Translations under genes and position numbers: made by a program
Assembly (NCBI GenBank): GCA_934149405.1
Contig: CAKPEV010000003.1
Span: 62,001-126,000, forward strand
DNA length: 64,000 bases
Source: an uncultured Clostridia bacterium
GTDB lineage: Bacteria > Bacillota > Clostridia > TANB77 > UBA1234
Direction of reading: 5' to 3'
In this document: positions 33,709 to 42,547 of the stretch, in pieces
Position numbering within the stretch: position 1 is the first letter of the stretch
How the letters are laid out: each line of letters starts with the position of its first letter
The notes under the pieces: model-generated
Told to the model about the DNA's origin: nothing
What the model saw: the letters and a program-made list of their open reading frames with translations, nothing else
Database searches by the model: none

Positions 33709-34680
33709 ATGAAAAAAATCTTACTAGTTATTCTTTGTTGCTTAGTATTAGTGGGGTGTAAGTCGAATAACGAAATTTTGGAAAACACTGAGAATAAAGG
33801 AAATAACGAACCTATTAATCAAATTGAAAGCACCAAAAATGATAATACAACAAATGATAATACAACAAATGAGAGTGGGGAAAATTTAAGCCAAACTATT
33901 GAAAAAGCATCAGGTGAGAACGAAAAAGAAGAAGAAAAAGAACCAGATGTAAAAGTTGATGTGATTGAAACATCTACAAGTAACTTATCTAACACAAAAT
34001 GTGCATGGGGATTTAGAAGAATGAAAGATGCCATGCAACCAGAATTTTCGGCAGGGTATGTAAAGCCATTAGATGAATACGGCGGAATTTATGTTGGAAA
34101 CAAGGATGAAAAAGTTATTTATTTGACGTTCGACGAAGGCTATGAAAACGGTTATACAGCAAAAATTTTAGATACATTAAAAGAAAAGGAAGCTCCTGCA
34201 ATATTTTTTGTTACAATGCCATATGTAAAGCAAAACAAAGAGCTAGTGCAAAGAATGATTGATGAAGGTCATATAGTTGGAAATCATACTGTAAATCACC
34301 CTAGCATGCCAGAAGTTTTGGATGATGAAAAAGTAAAAAAAGAAGTTATGGATTTGCATGACTATGTTAAAGAAAACTTTAATTATGAAATGAGCTATAT
34401 TAGACCACCAAAAGGGGAATATAGTGAAAGAACAGTGAAAATATGCAAAGATTTAGGATATACAACAGTTTTATGGAGTGCAGCATATGACGATTGGGAT
34501 GTTAAAAAACAAGACAGATTAGAATATGCTAGAAAGATGATACTAAATAATCTTCATAACGGATGCGTGATGCTATTACATGCTGTTTCAAAGGACAACA
34601 CAGCATTATTACCAGAAGTTATTGATGAGATTAGAAATCAAGGATATGAGTTATGCTCGTTGGATGAATTTGGATATTAA
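33709..34680 (+). CDS. pdaA: PdaA-type polysaccharide deacetylase lipoprotein
   Basis: 323 residues. Lipobox LVLVGC at residues 12-17 and a Thr/Asn/Glu-rich linker (about 20-90), then NodB-fold deacetylase with TFDEGYENGYT (catalytic Asp and the Glu replacing the usual second Asp, as in PdaA), GNHTVNHPSMP (metal His) and RPPKGEYSERT. PdaA removes acetyl from MurNAc so that muramic delta-lactam can form in spore cortex. Start ATG 33709 behind GGAGGGGTG. Lipid anchoring is somewhat unusual for PdaA. Confidence 0.87.
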   Translation: MKKILLVILCCLVLVGCKSNNEILENTENKGNNEPINQIESTKNDNTTNDNTTNESGENLSQTIEKASGENEKEEEKEPDVKVDVIETSTSNLSNTKCAWGFRRMKDAMQPEFSAGYVKPLDEYGGIYVGNKDEKVIYLTFDEGYENGYTAKILDTLKEKEAPAIFFVTMPYVKQNKELVQRMIDEGHIVGNHTVNHPSMPEVLDDEKVKKEVMDLHDYVKENFNYEMSYIRPPKGEYSERTVKICKDLGYTTVLWSAAYDDWDVKKQDRLEYARKMILNNLHNGCVMLLHAVSKDNTALLPEVIDEIRNQGYELCSLDEFGY

Positions 34681-34691
34681 GGAAATTCTTT

Positions 34692-34733
34692 ATTGAAGTG
34701 AGTTATATTTTAAGTGACTCACTTCAATTTTTG
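34692..34733 (+). terminator. Terminator after pdaA
   Basis: ATTGAAGTGAGTT pairs with GACTCACTTCAAT, then TTTTTG. Confidence 0.9.
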
Positions 34734-34793
34734 TTGATAAATGCGTGATTACAAGGTATAAAAAGATATTTTGATAAAATTTTACAAAAATTG

Positions 34794-34822
34794 TTGACAA
34801 AGTACAAGCAAAATGTTAATAT
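34794..34822 (+). promoter_or_regulatory. Promoter of tRNA-Leu
   Basis: TTGACA (34794-34799), 17-bp spacer, TAATAT (34817-34822). Confidence 0.8.
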
Positions 34823-34842
34823 AAATCTTGCAAGTTCGCAAT

Positions 34843-34930
34843 GCACGAGTGGCGGAACAGGCAGACGCACAGGACTTAAAATCCTGCGCCCTAATAAGGC
34901 GTACCGGTTCGATTCCGGTCTCGTGCACCA
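34843..34930 (+). tRNA. tRNA-Leu (anticodon TAA)
   Basis: 88-nt type II tRNA with encoded CCA. Acceptor GCACGAG/CTCGTGC, anticodon stem CAGGA-CTTAAAA-TCCTG with TAA, long variable arm CGCCCTAATAAGGCGT, T arm with GGTTCGATTCC. Confidence 0.97.
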
Positions 34931-35059
34931 AAAATATCAAGGCTTTGAGATATCATTGTTTTGGTATTTTTTTTTGTCAAAAGGTTAATTTTGTGTATTG
35001 ACTTTAATACGCAATTTAATTAAGATATAGGTATAAGAGTTTAAGGAGGAATGTTGATT

Positions 35060-35158
35060 ATGAAACCAAAGACTAAAAATATGTGTAGAGTTATGTGTTT
35101 GATTTTAGCAGCCTTGTTTGTAATTCCAACACTAGTTTCATTATTGTTTTATAGATAA
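35060..35158 (+). CDS. 32-residue single-pass membrane microprotein
   Basis: Starts ATG 35060 behind AAGGAGGA. Basic N-terminus MKPKTKNMCR and one hydrophobic helix ending FYR. In size and layout it resembles DUF4044 or Prli42-type small membrane proteins of Firmicutes, but sequence identity cannot be judged. It is 29 bp before cdaA and probably cotranscribed with it. Confidence 0.6.
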   Translation: MKPKTKNMCRVMCLILAALFVIPTLVSLLFYR

Positions 35159-35187
35159 TGTTATACAAGAGGACATAGGAGTGATAT

Positions 35188-36081
35188 ATGAGAACAATTC
35201 AAGAATCATTTGCAATATTTTTTAAAGAAAATATACTTAGTTATTTTAACGTATTAGCGACCTATCCAATAAAGATTGTAATTTTAGCTATCGATTTATC
35301 AATTGTTGCATATTTGATTTTTAAGCTTTTAAAAGCTGTAAAAAACACAAGAGCTATGCAACTATTTAAAGGTATAGCAATATTAATAATTGCAACTAAA
35401 CTTAGTGAATTTTTAGGATTAGATATACTACATTATATATTAAGTTCTGTGATGACATATGGTGTTATAATGTTTATAGTAATATTTCAACCAGAACTTA
35501 GAAAAACCTTGGAGCAAATAGGTAGCAAAGGAATTAAAGATATATTCGAGATGGAAAATCAAGAAGATCCTACAAGTTGCGTTAAAGAAGTAGTTGAAGC
35601 GGCAGAAAGAATGTCGAAGGAAAAAGTTGGAGCTTTGATTGTATTTGAAAGAGAAATGAAACTAACAGAGATTGCACGTACAGGAGTTCAGCTTGATTCA
35701 TTGGTATCTCAAGAACTTTTAAGAAATATATTCGTGCCAGATACACCATTACATGATGGAGCTGTAATAATAAGAAACAATAAAATTGTTGCGGCATCTT
35801 GCATTTTACCAATAACTGATAAAGAAAATCTGGATAGACAATACGGCACTAGACATAGAGCGGCAATAGGAATGTCAGAACAATCAGATGCGGTTATAGT
35901 TGTAGTATCGGAAGAAACTGGAAATATATCTTTAGTTGTTGATGGAAAAATAATAACTGGTATGAGAGCAGAGACTTTGACAAAAGAGTTGGTTAGAAGA
36001 TTAGAAATAAAGGCAAAGCCTGTTAAAACACAATTTATGCAACATTTTAAAAAGAATGGCGAAGTAGTAAATAAAAAATAA
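35188..36081 (+). CDS. cdaA: Diadenylate cyclase CdaA
   Basis: Membrane cyclase making cyclic di-AMP, the second messenger for potassium and cell-wall homeostasis. 297 residues with three N-terminal transmembrane helices (about 25-100) and a DAC domain. The catalytic motifs DGA (in TPLHDGAVIIRNN) and RHR (in YGTRHRAAIGMSE) are both intact. The usual partner cdaR and glmM are not next to it here; glmM is at 8599. Confidence 0.95.
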   Translation: MRTIQESFAIFFKENILSYFNVLATYPIKIVILAIDLSIVAYLIFKLLKAVKNTRAMQLFKGIAILIIATKLSEFLGLDILHYILSSVMTYGVIMFIVIFQPELRKTLEQIGSKGIKDIFEMENQEDPTSCVKEVVEAAERMSKEKVGALIVFEREMKLTEIARTGVQLDSLVSQELLRNIFVPDTPLHDGAVIIRNNKIVAASCILPITDKENLDRQYGTRHRAAIGMSEQSDAVIVVVSEETGNISLVVDGKIITGMRAETLTKELVRRLEIKAKPVKTQFMQHFKKNGEVVNKK

Positions 36082-36088
36082 AATACAA

Positions 36089-36120
36089 ACACACCCTTAT
36101 CTAAAAAGATGAGGGTGTGT
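36089..36120. terminator. Hairpin between cdaA and convergent microprotein
   Basis: ACACACCCTTATCT pairs with AGATGAGGGTGTGT. The T-rich tail is clearer on the minus strand. Confidence 0.65.
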
Positions 36121-36155
36121 TCGCGTCTCAAGAAATTAAATAATCTTCTGCTTAA

Positions 36156-36281
36156 TTAGCAGCCACATCCAATTCCTCTACGACCGTCATTTCCGCCACA
36201 GCAGCAACAAATGATGAATATTAGGATTATAATCCATAGAAGATCATCACATCCGCCGAAGCATCCTCCTCTGTCTGACAT
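36156..36281 (-). CDS. 41-residue Cys/Gly-rich membrane microprotein
   Basis: Minus-strand frame starting at 36281: MSDRGGCFGGCDD, a hydrophobic helix LLWIIILIFII, then CCCCGGNDGRRG and GCGC at the end. GAAAGGGGG precedes the start. With the next gene and the one at 33415 it forms a group of tiny Cys-rich single-helix proteins. Possible spore-coat or surface role, not proven. Confidence 0.65.
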   Translation of the reverse strand: MSDRGGCFGGCDDLLWIIILIFIICCCCGGNDGRRGIGCGC

Positions 36282-36312
36282 AAAAAAACCCCCTTTCAAA
36301 TATAGTTAAATA

Positions 36313-36477
36313 CTAACAATTACATGTATTAATGCAGCCATTGTTATTACATGAACAATCAGAATTGTTATTATTTCTGTTGCCGCATCCATTCCAGAAA
36401 AGTAATAAGAATAAAATCAAAAACCATAATATTTCATCGTCATTGTTGCAACCGAAATTTCTTAGAAAGTTTCCCAT
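36313..36477 (-). CDS. 54-residue Cys/Asn-rich membrane microprotein
   Basis: Minus-strand frame starting at 36477 behind AAAAGGAGGT: MGNFLRNFGCNNDDE, a hydrophobic helix ILWFLILFLLLFW, then an Asn/Cys-rich tail (NGCGNRNNNNSDCSCNNNGC and further). Same helix position as the 36156 product but with Asn in place of Gly. Likely cotranscribed with 36156. Confidence 0.65.
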   Translation of the reverse strand: MGNFLRNFGCNNDDEILWFLILFLLLFWNGCGNRNNNNSDCSCNNNGCINTCNC

Positions 36478-36653
36478 TTTTAGTAGACCTCCTTTTTTAA
36501 ATATGTTTTTTATTAGCTATGGTATATAATATTCTGAATATAAAAATGTGTTACAGCAAAAATAAAAATTGATTTTATTTTTACACTATGTTAAAGTTTA
36601 ATTGTATAGAAAAATTATGTAGATACCCAATAAAATTTTAGGAGGTTTGCCAT

Positions 36654-37391
36654 ATGATGGGCTCATCTGAAGTTCGGAAACTTGCAATTAAGGAAATATG
36701 CCAGATAATCGATGAGAAGTATGATGAAGAAAAGTACTATGGCATACTACTTTGCGAGGGTGAAATAAACAGCTTAGATGCTAAGCTATATTCGAAAGTT
36801 TATCCAGCACTTCTGGTTATACCAGTTGGAGGCTGGACAGATGTGACTAAACTTTTACGAAGCATAAGAAAAAGAAACGAAGAAATAGAAGTGTTCGGTT
36901 TAATTGACCGTGATTCGAATTCAAAACGCAAAATAAAGGAATTGCGTGTTAACGAGGGTGTGTATTGCACCAAATTGCCTTTTATCGAAAATATCATATG
37001 TACGCCAGAGATAATCAAGATACTTTGTAAGCACCTTGACCTTGACTATCGTAAGACAATAAAATCGATAAATCAGATACTCCTTAGTGCGATTGCTGGC
37101 AAAATAAAAGACGCTTTTCCTGTAAATGTCGGACTTGCGAGAGAAGAGAATATCGAGTCTGTTTCTGTAGCTATAAAAAAGGAAAATGGGTCCGTTATAG
37201 AAAAAACAGTAAATGCGTGTAGTTGCTTGTACGCATATAGGGATAAGTCAATCGCAAACATAGTGGCGGCAGGGCTTTATATCAACGGCAGACAAGAATA
37301 TTATAACTTCATTGGAAAACTGCTTGACGATGCAAACATTGCTCCCAATATAGTAAAAGTCGCGAGATTCTACTTGCCAGTTATTGGTTAG
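36654..37391 (+). CDS. Stand-alone TOPRIM/DUF4435-like protein
   Basis: 245 residues. ILLCEGEINSLDAKLYSK, then LLVIPVGGWTDV, FGLIDRDSNSKRK and LPFIENIICTPE reproduce the order of TOPRIM elements in DUF4435 and OLD-type proteins (acidic Glu, Gly-rich turn, DRD, and the IEN motif). Those TOPRIM domains usually accompany an ABC-type ATPase in anti-phage or repair systems; none is adjacent here. Own ribosome site (AGGAGGT) and terminator. GC-richer codon use with an in-frame CGG. Assigned by motif recognition. Confidence 0.6.
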   Translation: MMGSSEVRKLAIKEICQIIDEKYDEEKYYGILLCEGEINSLDAKLYSKVYPALLVIPVGGWTDVTKLLRSIRKRNEEIEVFGLIDRDSNSKRKIKELRVNEGVYCTKLPFIENIICTPEIIKILCKHLDLDYRKTIKSINQILLSAIAGKIKDAFPVNVGLAREENIESVSVAIKKENGSVIEKTVNACSCLYAYRDKSIANIVAAGLYINGRQEYYNFIGKLLDDANIAPNIVKVARFYLPVIG

Positions 37392-37392
37392 T

Positions 37393-37436
37393 AAAAAAGT
37401 GTGAAAGTACAGCAAAAGTATTTTCACACTTTTTGT
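37393..37436 (+). terminator. Terminator after TOPRIM gene
   Basis: AAAAAGTGTGAAA pairs with TTTCACACTTTTT. Confidence 0.85.
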
Positions 37437-37480
37437 TTTTGGTAGAAAAATGAATTTACATAAATATATTCCATGCTTAC

Positions 37481-37509
37481 TTGACCAAAAAGAGTAAAAA
37501 GTATATAAT
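37481..37509 (+). promoter_or_regulatory. Promoter of gatCAB
   Basis: TTGACC (37481-37486), 17-bp spacer, TATAAT (37504-37509). Confidence 0.85.
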
Positions 37510-37548
37510 TAGCGAGAAAAGTAACTAAAATAGAGAGGAATGATATAA

Positions 37549-37836
37549 ATGAATATCAAAAAAGAAGATATAGAACATATAGCAAAACTAAGCATGCTAA
37601 ACTTATCTGAAACAGAAATCGAAAAATATAGAGCTAGCATGGAAGAAATTGTTGGTTTTGCCAATAAAATAAATGAGCTTGATACAGATGGAATAGAAGA
37701 ATCAGCATTTGCAAGTAATATGTGCAATGTTTTTAGAAAAGATGAAGTTAAAGAATCTTTTGATAGAGATGAGCTTTTAAAGAATGCACCAAGTAGCAAT
37801 GGTGAAGCATATTCGCTTCCTAGCATGATGGAATAA
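37549..37836 (+). CDS. gatC: Asp/Glu-tRNA amidotransferase subunit C
   Basis: 95-residue small subunit that wraps GatA and GatB. Begins MNIKKEDIEHIAKLSMLNLSE with the family EIEKYRASMEEIV helix and LPSMME ending. First gene of gatC-gatA-gatB, 26 bp before gatA. Confidence 0.95.
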   Translation: MNIKKEDIEHIAKLSMLNLSETEIEKYRASMEEIVGFANKINELDTDGIEESAFASNMCNVFRKDEVKESFDRDELLKNAPSSNGEAYSLPSMME

Positions 37837-37862
37837 ATATAAAAAGAAAGGACTAAAAATAC

Positions 37863-39305
37863 ATGAAGAATATATGTGAATTAACAGCTCACGAAATTCG
37901 TGAAATGTACGATAAAAAAGAAATAACAGCGCCAGAAGTTGTAAAGGCTTTTTTAGATAAAATAAAAGAAAAAGATGATAGCATAAAAGCATATATAACA
38001 GTGTGCGAAGAAGAAGCATTAAAAAAGGCAGAAGAGGTACAAGCTTTATTTGATAAAGGCGAAAAACTTGGTAGTCTTGCAGGAATTCCAATAGGAATAA
38101 AAGATAACATATGTACAAGAGGAATAAAAACAACATGTGCCTCAAAAATGTTAGAAGACTTTGTATCACCTTATGATGCAACTGTTATAGAAAAATTAGA
38201 AAAAGAGCACGCAATAATACTTGGAAAGCTAAACATGGATGAATTTGCAATGGGTGGTTCTACTGAAAATTCAGCATTTTTCACAACAAAAAATCCAGTA
38301 AACTTAAATAAAGTCCCAGGAGGTTCATCAGGTGGTAGTGCAGCTGCTGTTAAAGCAGATATGGCACCAATCACACTTGGAAGTGACACAGGTGGTTCAA
38401 TTAGAGAGCCAGCATCTTTCTGCGGAATAGTAGGAATGAAACCTACATATGGACTAGTTTCAAGATATGGATTAGTAGCATTTGCATCATCACTTGATCA
38501 AATCGGTCCAATGTCAAAAGATGTTACAGATAACGCAATTTTGTTAAATGCAATAGCTGGTCACGATGCACACGATTCAACATCAGCAAATGTTGAAGTG
38601 AAAGATTATACGAAATCTTTAGTAAATGATGTAAAGGGCTTGAAAGTTGGTTTGCCAAAAGAATTTATGGAAGATGGCGTAGATAAAGAAGTTAAAGAAG
38701 CAATATTAGAAGTTGCAGAAAAATTAAAAGAGCTTGGAGCTACAGTAGAAGAATGTTCACTTCCAAGAACGAAATATGCACTTCCAACATACTACATAAT
38801 CGCTTGTGCAGAAGCAAGTTCAAACCTTGGAAGATATGATGGAATAAGATACGGATATAGAACTAAAAATTATGAAAATTTACATGATATATACGCAAAC
38901 AGCAGAACAGAGGGCTTTGGAGAAGAAGTAAAGAGAAGAATAATACTTGGAACTTATGTATTATCTTCAGGGTACTATGATGCGTATTACAAAAAAGCTC
39001 AAAGAGTAAGAACATTAGTAAAGAAAGATTTTGAAGAGGCTTTTTCAAAATATGATGTGTTATTAACACCAACTGCACCAACAGTAGCATTTGATATAGG
39101 TTCAAAAATCAATGATCCACTTCAAATGTATATGGCAGATTTGCTTACAGTTCCAATAAACATAGCAGGAGTACCAGCAATATCGGTACCATGCAAAGAG
39201 GATAAAAACGGAATGCCAATAGGAATGCAACTTATAGGCAAGCATTTTGATGAAGAGACTTTGTATAGAGTTGCATATACATTCGAACAAAATAAAAATA
39301 ACTAA
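37863..39305 (+). CDS. gatA: Asp/Glu-tRNA amidotransferase subunit A
   Basis: Amidase subunit that releases ammonia from glutamine for Gln-tRNA or Asn-tRNA formation. 480 residues. Ser-cisSer-Lys catalytic triad regions: GIKDNICTRG (Lys), PGGSSGGSAAAVKADMAP and GSDTGGSIREPASFCG (serines). C-terminal VPAISVPCKE and MPIGMQLIGKHFDE are standard. The organism therefore uses the indirect tRNA amidation route. Confidence 0.97.
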   Translation: MKNICELTAHEIREMYDKKEITAPEVVKAFLDKIKEKDDSIKAYITVCEEEALKKAEEVQALFDKGEKLGSLAGIPIGIKDNICTRGIKTTCASKMLEDFVSPYDATVIEKLEKEHAIILGKLNMDEFAMGGSTENSAFFTTKNPVNLNKVPGGSSGGSAAAVKADMAPITLGSDTGGSIREPASFCGIVGMKPTYGLVSRYGLVAFASSLDQIGPMSKDVTDNAILLNAIAGHDAHDSTSANVEVKDYTKSLVNDVKGLKVGLPKEFMEDGVDKEVKEAILEVAEKLKELGATVEECSLPRTKYALPTYYIIACAEASSNLGRYDGIRYGYRTKNYENLHDIYANSRTEGFGEEVKRRIILGTYVLSSGYYDAYYKKAQRVRTLVKKDFEEAFSKYDVLLTPTAPTVAFDIGSKINDPLQMYMADLLTVPINIAGVPAISVPCKEDKNGMPIGMQLIGKHFDEETLYRVAYTFEQNKNN

Positions 39306-39350
39306 AATATATTAGACACAAAACTTATATACGAAAAGGAGAATTATATA

Positions 39351-40781
39351 ATGGAGTATGAAGTTATAATTGGACTTGAAGTTCATGCGGAGCTTTCAAC
39401 AAAGACAAAAATATATTGTGGATGTACAACAGAATTTGGTGGTTCACCAAACACTCATTGCTGTCCAGTATGTACAGGTATGCCTGGTGCACTTCCTGTA
39501 TTAAATGAAAAAGTAGTTGAATATGCTGTAAGAGCAGGTTTAGCTACAAATTGTGAAATTGCTAGATACAGCAAGCAAGATAGAAAAAATTATTTCTATC
39601 CAGATTTGCCAAAAGCTTATCAAATATCACAATTCGACTTACCATTATGCCAACATGGTAAATTAGAAGTTGATGTGGATGGAAAGAAAAAAGAAATAGG
39701 AATAACAAGAATACACATAGAAGAAGATGCAGGAAAACTAGTGCACGATAACTATACAGGTGGCACACTAGTAGATTTAAACAGAGCATGCGTACCATTA
39801 ATAGAAATAGTATCTGAACCAGATATGAGATCAGCAGAAGATGCAGTAGCATATGTTGAAAAATTAAAAGGAATATTAGAATACATTGGAGTATCAGATT
39901 GTAAAATGCAAGAGGGCTCACTTCGTGCAGATGTTAACCTTTCACTTCGCCCAGTTGGACAAGAAAAATTCGGTACAAGAACAGAAACAAAGAACTTAAA
40001 CTCATTTAGAGCAATAGCAAGAGCAATTCAATTTGAAATAGAAAGACAAAAAGAAGTATTAGAAGCAGGCGGAGTTATATATCAAGAAACAAGAAGATGG
40101 GATGACGAAAAAGGCGAAGGATATGCAATGAGAACAAAAGAAGATGCGCACGACTACAGATACTTCCCAGAACCAGACTTATTGCCAATCAACCTATCAG
40201 AAGAATATATACAAAACATAAAAGACACATTGCCAGAATTACCAGAAAGCAGAAGAAAGAGATATGTAGAAGAAATGAAATTACCAGACTATGATGCTGA
40301 AATAATAACATCATCAAAAGCATTATCAGACTTTTTCGAAGCAGCAACAAAAGAATGCGGTAACGCAAAAGCAGTAAGCAACTGGATAATGGTAGATGTA
40401 ATAAGAATAGCAAAAGAAAAGGGAATAGAATATACTAAGTTGCCATTTACAGCTACACAACTTGCAGAATTAATAAAGTTAATCGACAAAGGAACAATAA
40501 GTAGCAAGATAGCAAAAGAAGTATTTGAAGTAATGGTAGAAGAGGGAAAAGACCCAGAAAAAATAGTTGCCGAAAAAGGATTAGTGCAAATATCAGATGA
40601 AAAAGCAATAAAAGAAGTAGTAGATAAAATAATGGCAGCAAACCCTAGTTCAATAGCAGATTATAAAGCAGGAAAAGATAGAGCACTTGGATTCTTAGTA
40701 GGACAATGTATGAAAGAAATGAAAGGCAAAGGAAACCCACAAATATTAAATAAATTGATATTAGAAGAGTTGAATAAATAA
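39351..40781 (+). CDS. gatB: Asp/Glu-tRNA amidotransferase subunit B
   Basis: Kinase/tRNA-binding subunit, 476 residues. N-terminal YEVIIGLEVHAELSTKTKIYCGC with zinc cysteines (CGC and CCPVCTG), SLRADVNLS, YRYFPEPDL, and C-terminal GatB/Yqey tail (NPQILNKLILEEL). AAAGGAG ribosome site 45 bp after gatA. Ends the operon with a terminator. Confidence 0.97.
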   Translation: MEYEVIIGLEVHAELSTKTKIYCGCTTEFGGSPNTHCCPVCTGMPGALPVLNEKVVEYAVRAGLATNCEIARYSKQDRKNYFYPDLPKAYQISQFDLPLCQHGKLEVDVDGKKKEIGITRIHIEEDAGKLVHDNYTGGTLVDLNRACVPLIEIVSEPDMRSAEDAVAYVEKLKGILEYIGVSDCKMQEGSLRADVNLSLRPVGQEKFGTRTETKNLNSFRAIARAIQFEIERQKEVLEAGGVIYQETRRWDDEKGEGYAMRTKEDAHDYRYFPEPDLLPINLSEEYIQNIKDTLPELPESRRKRYVEEMKLPDYDAEIITSSKALSDFFEAATKECGNAKAVSNWIMVDVIRIAKEKGIEYTKLPFTATQLAELIKLIDKGTISSKIAKEVFEVMVEEGKDPEKIVAEKGLVQISDEKAIKEVVDKIMAANPSSIADYKAGKDRALGFLVGQCMKEMKGKGNPQILNKLILEELNK

Positions 40782-40790
40782 AGAAAATAT

Positions 40791-40826
40791 GAGACAATCA
40801 TTTTAAAAGATGGTTGTCTCTTTTTT
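40791..40826 (+). terminator. Terminator of gatCAB
   Basis: GAGACAATCATTTT pairs with AAAAGATGGTTGTCTC (one bulge), then TTTTTT. Confidence 0.9.
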
Positions 40827-40867
40827 GGAAAAAGTCCGACAATACAAAAGAAAAAGGAGAATGAAAT

Positions 40868-41182
40868 ATGAACGATGATTACAGTAGATTAATAAAGAAA
40901 TGTGAAGTTTTGCTAGATGTATATATAATAATTTCTTTTGCAATACTTCCACTAATATGTTTAAGTATATCTGTACTTTTGAATGAAATCAAATTATTTA
41001 TATGCTTATTACTAATAGAACTATTCCCAGCAGTGGTCGTACTCATAATAATAGAAATTCAAATTGCTAAGCTTGGAACGATGAGAAAATTAGATATGTT
41101 TTTATCTAATCAGAATAATATAAATAATTTTGAACAAAAAGAAGAGAAAAATGTGGCTTTATTTGAAAATAAAAATTCATAA
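40868..41182 (+). CDS. Small two-helix membrane protein, unknown
   Basis: 104 residues. Two hydrophobic segments (about 18-38 and 45-70), a short basic connection (AKLGTMRKLDMFL) and an Asn/Glu/Lys-rich tail. AAGGAG 8 nt before the start. Ends inside the 5' arm of a perfect hairpin terminator. No family recognised; native codon style. Confidence 0.7.
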   Translation: MNDDYSRLIKKCEVLLDVYIIISFAILPLICLSISVLLNEIKLFICLLLIELFPAVVVLIIIEIQIAKLGTMRKLDMFLSNQNNINNFEQKEEKNVALFENKNS

Positions 41183-41214
41183 AAGCAAGAAAAAAATACT
41201 TGCTTTTATGAATT
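41174..41214 (+). terminator. Terminator after 40868 gene
   Basis: Perfect 16-bp stem AATTCATAAAAGCAAG with its complement. The gene's stop codon lies in the 5' arm. Confidence 0.85.
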
Positions 41215-41238
41215 AAAATTGTATAATAAATAGTAGTT

Positions 41239-41314
41239 GCCAATGTAGCACAGTCGGTAGTGCAGCTGATTCGTAATCAGCAGGTCGCAGGTTCGATTCC
41301 TGTCATTGGCTCCA
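41239..41314 (+). tRNA. tRNA-Thr (anticodon CGT)
   Basis: 76 nt with encoded CCA. Acceptor GCCAATG/CATTGGC, anticodon arm GCTGA-TTCGTAA-TCAGC, T arm GGTTCGATTCC. Reads ACG codons. It borders a small block of accessory genes, as tRNA integration sites often do. Confidence 0.97.
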
Positions 41315-41623
41315 TTGACTAATCTGTTTCGAACTATTTAGTTTGAACTTGATATATAGGATCAATCGAAAGATTGATTTTTTTGTGTCTTGCAAAAAAA
41401 GAAAACAGTTAAGGTTTCAAAATATCACGTTTAGATTTCATTTATCAATATTAGTTTGGATGAATAGTGCTTTTCTTTTCTACTCTAAATAGCTTTTTTA
41501 ATGTTCTAATAATATATCTAATAAAACATTAGGTCCATTACCTTTAACATTTCTATAAAGATTAAAATAATAACATATATTTTCTTTTATTCATTATACA
41601 TATCGCATAATGAATCATAAGTA
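41315..41623. other. Gene-free stretch after tRNA-Thr
   Basis: Holds a strong terminator at 41361-41385 (ATCAATC-GAAA-GATTGAT, then T-run, a GNRA-loop hairpin). The remainder is AT-rich with no recognisable gene, att duplication or element. Confidence 0.6.
41361..41385 (+). terminator. Terminator of tRNA-Thr
   Basis: 7-bp stem with GAAA loop followed by TTTTTTT. Confidence 0.85.
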
Positions 41624-42319
41624 TCAGTCATCAACATCTTCTCCGATTTTTTTCAAAATTAATCTTCCTAATGGAGTTATTTTATAACTAATATGTTCTC
41701 TTCTTCCATTACTTATTAACTTTACTTCCTTTTGCAATAAACCTGCAGTACATAAATTATTTAATGTGATTTGCTTGTAAGTTTCTTCATCTTTCTCATT
41801 TTCATCCATAGACATATAATAATTAGGACGTAAATTTTCAAAACCGAGCTTTGTGGTAACTTCTTTCATAGTTTCTGTTCCAACAATACATACATTAGAA
41901 TAAAATTTCAAATATAAAATTTCATAATAATCCAATTCACTTAATATCTTTAATATTCTTTCGCAATGAATCAAATTTTTTTCATCATTGGTTATGGCAT
42001 TAACACACAAATTTTTATAATAATTAATTTTTTCTTCATAAACATCATTTACTAAATCATGTAAGCAATTATAGATAAAAGTTCCATATTTTAAATTTTC
42101 AAATTTTTTCTTTAGTTCTTCTAATGAAAATTGTGTTTTTTCTAATTCATCACTTAAATCCGAAATAAATTTTACAATTCTATCCTCTCTTTGATTAGGG
42201 ATAACGTTTTGGACTATTTCAGACACAAATCCACCAGCAATAGGAACAAGCCCTACAGCCGCAGATACACCCGAAACAATAATATCTGTAGAATTGGTAT
42301 CTAAATCTTTTTTGTTCAC
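41624..42319 (-). CDS. Hypothetical protein with N-terminal hydrophobic helix, 231 residues
   Basis: Not recognised with certainty. A Gly/Ala/Val-rich hydrophobic helix (IIVSGVSAAVGLVPIAGGFV, about 13-32) is followed by SEIVQNVIPNQREDRIVKFI, a long coiled-coil-like helix (about 48-75), an alpha-helical centre and a C-terminal winged-helix-like end (TLNNLCTAGLLQKEVKLI, ITPLGRLILKKIGED). The PNQRxDRI element recurs in accessory proteins of Firmicutes. Lies on a small island next to tRNA-Thr and a decayed KilA-N gene, so phage or defence association is possible. Confidence 0.65.
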   Translation of the reverse strand: MNKKDLDTNSTDIIVSGVSAAVGLVPIAGGFVSEIVQNVIPNQREDRIVKFISDLSDELEKTQFSLEELKKKFENLKYGTFIYNCLHDLVNDVYEEKINYYKNLCVNAITNDEKNLIHCERILKILSELDYYEILYLKFYSNVCIVGTETMKEVTTKLGFENLRPNYYMSMDENEKDEETYKQITLNNLCTAGLLQKEVKLISNGRREHISYKITPLGRLILKKIGEDVDD

Positions 42320-42547
42320 TTTAACAACCTCCTTTGTTTACAAATTAATCAATCGATAAAATTATACTATGTTTTAATTAAATTTACCATAGAGCCACTG
42401 ATTTTTGACAATAAATCTTATATAATTCACTCAGTTGATTTAATCAATCTTGGGAGTATAATTTTTCGAAGATAAGAAAAGATAAGGCCTTTTGCAGTTT
42501 TGCAAAATATTATGTTACCAATTTAGCTTGATTTTATTGATTAACGA

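Noticed and set aside
34791..34988. 65-codon open frame over tRNA-Leu
   Set aside because: It is a chance frame running through the tRNA gene and its promoter.
41315..41623. att duplication of the tRNA-Thr 3' end
   Set aside because: I looked for a repeat of the T-arm/acceptor sequence downstream and found none within the window.
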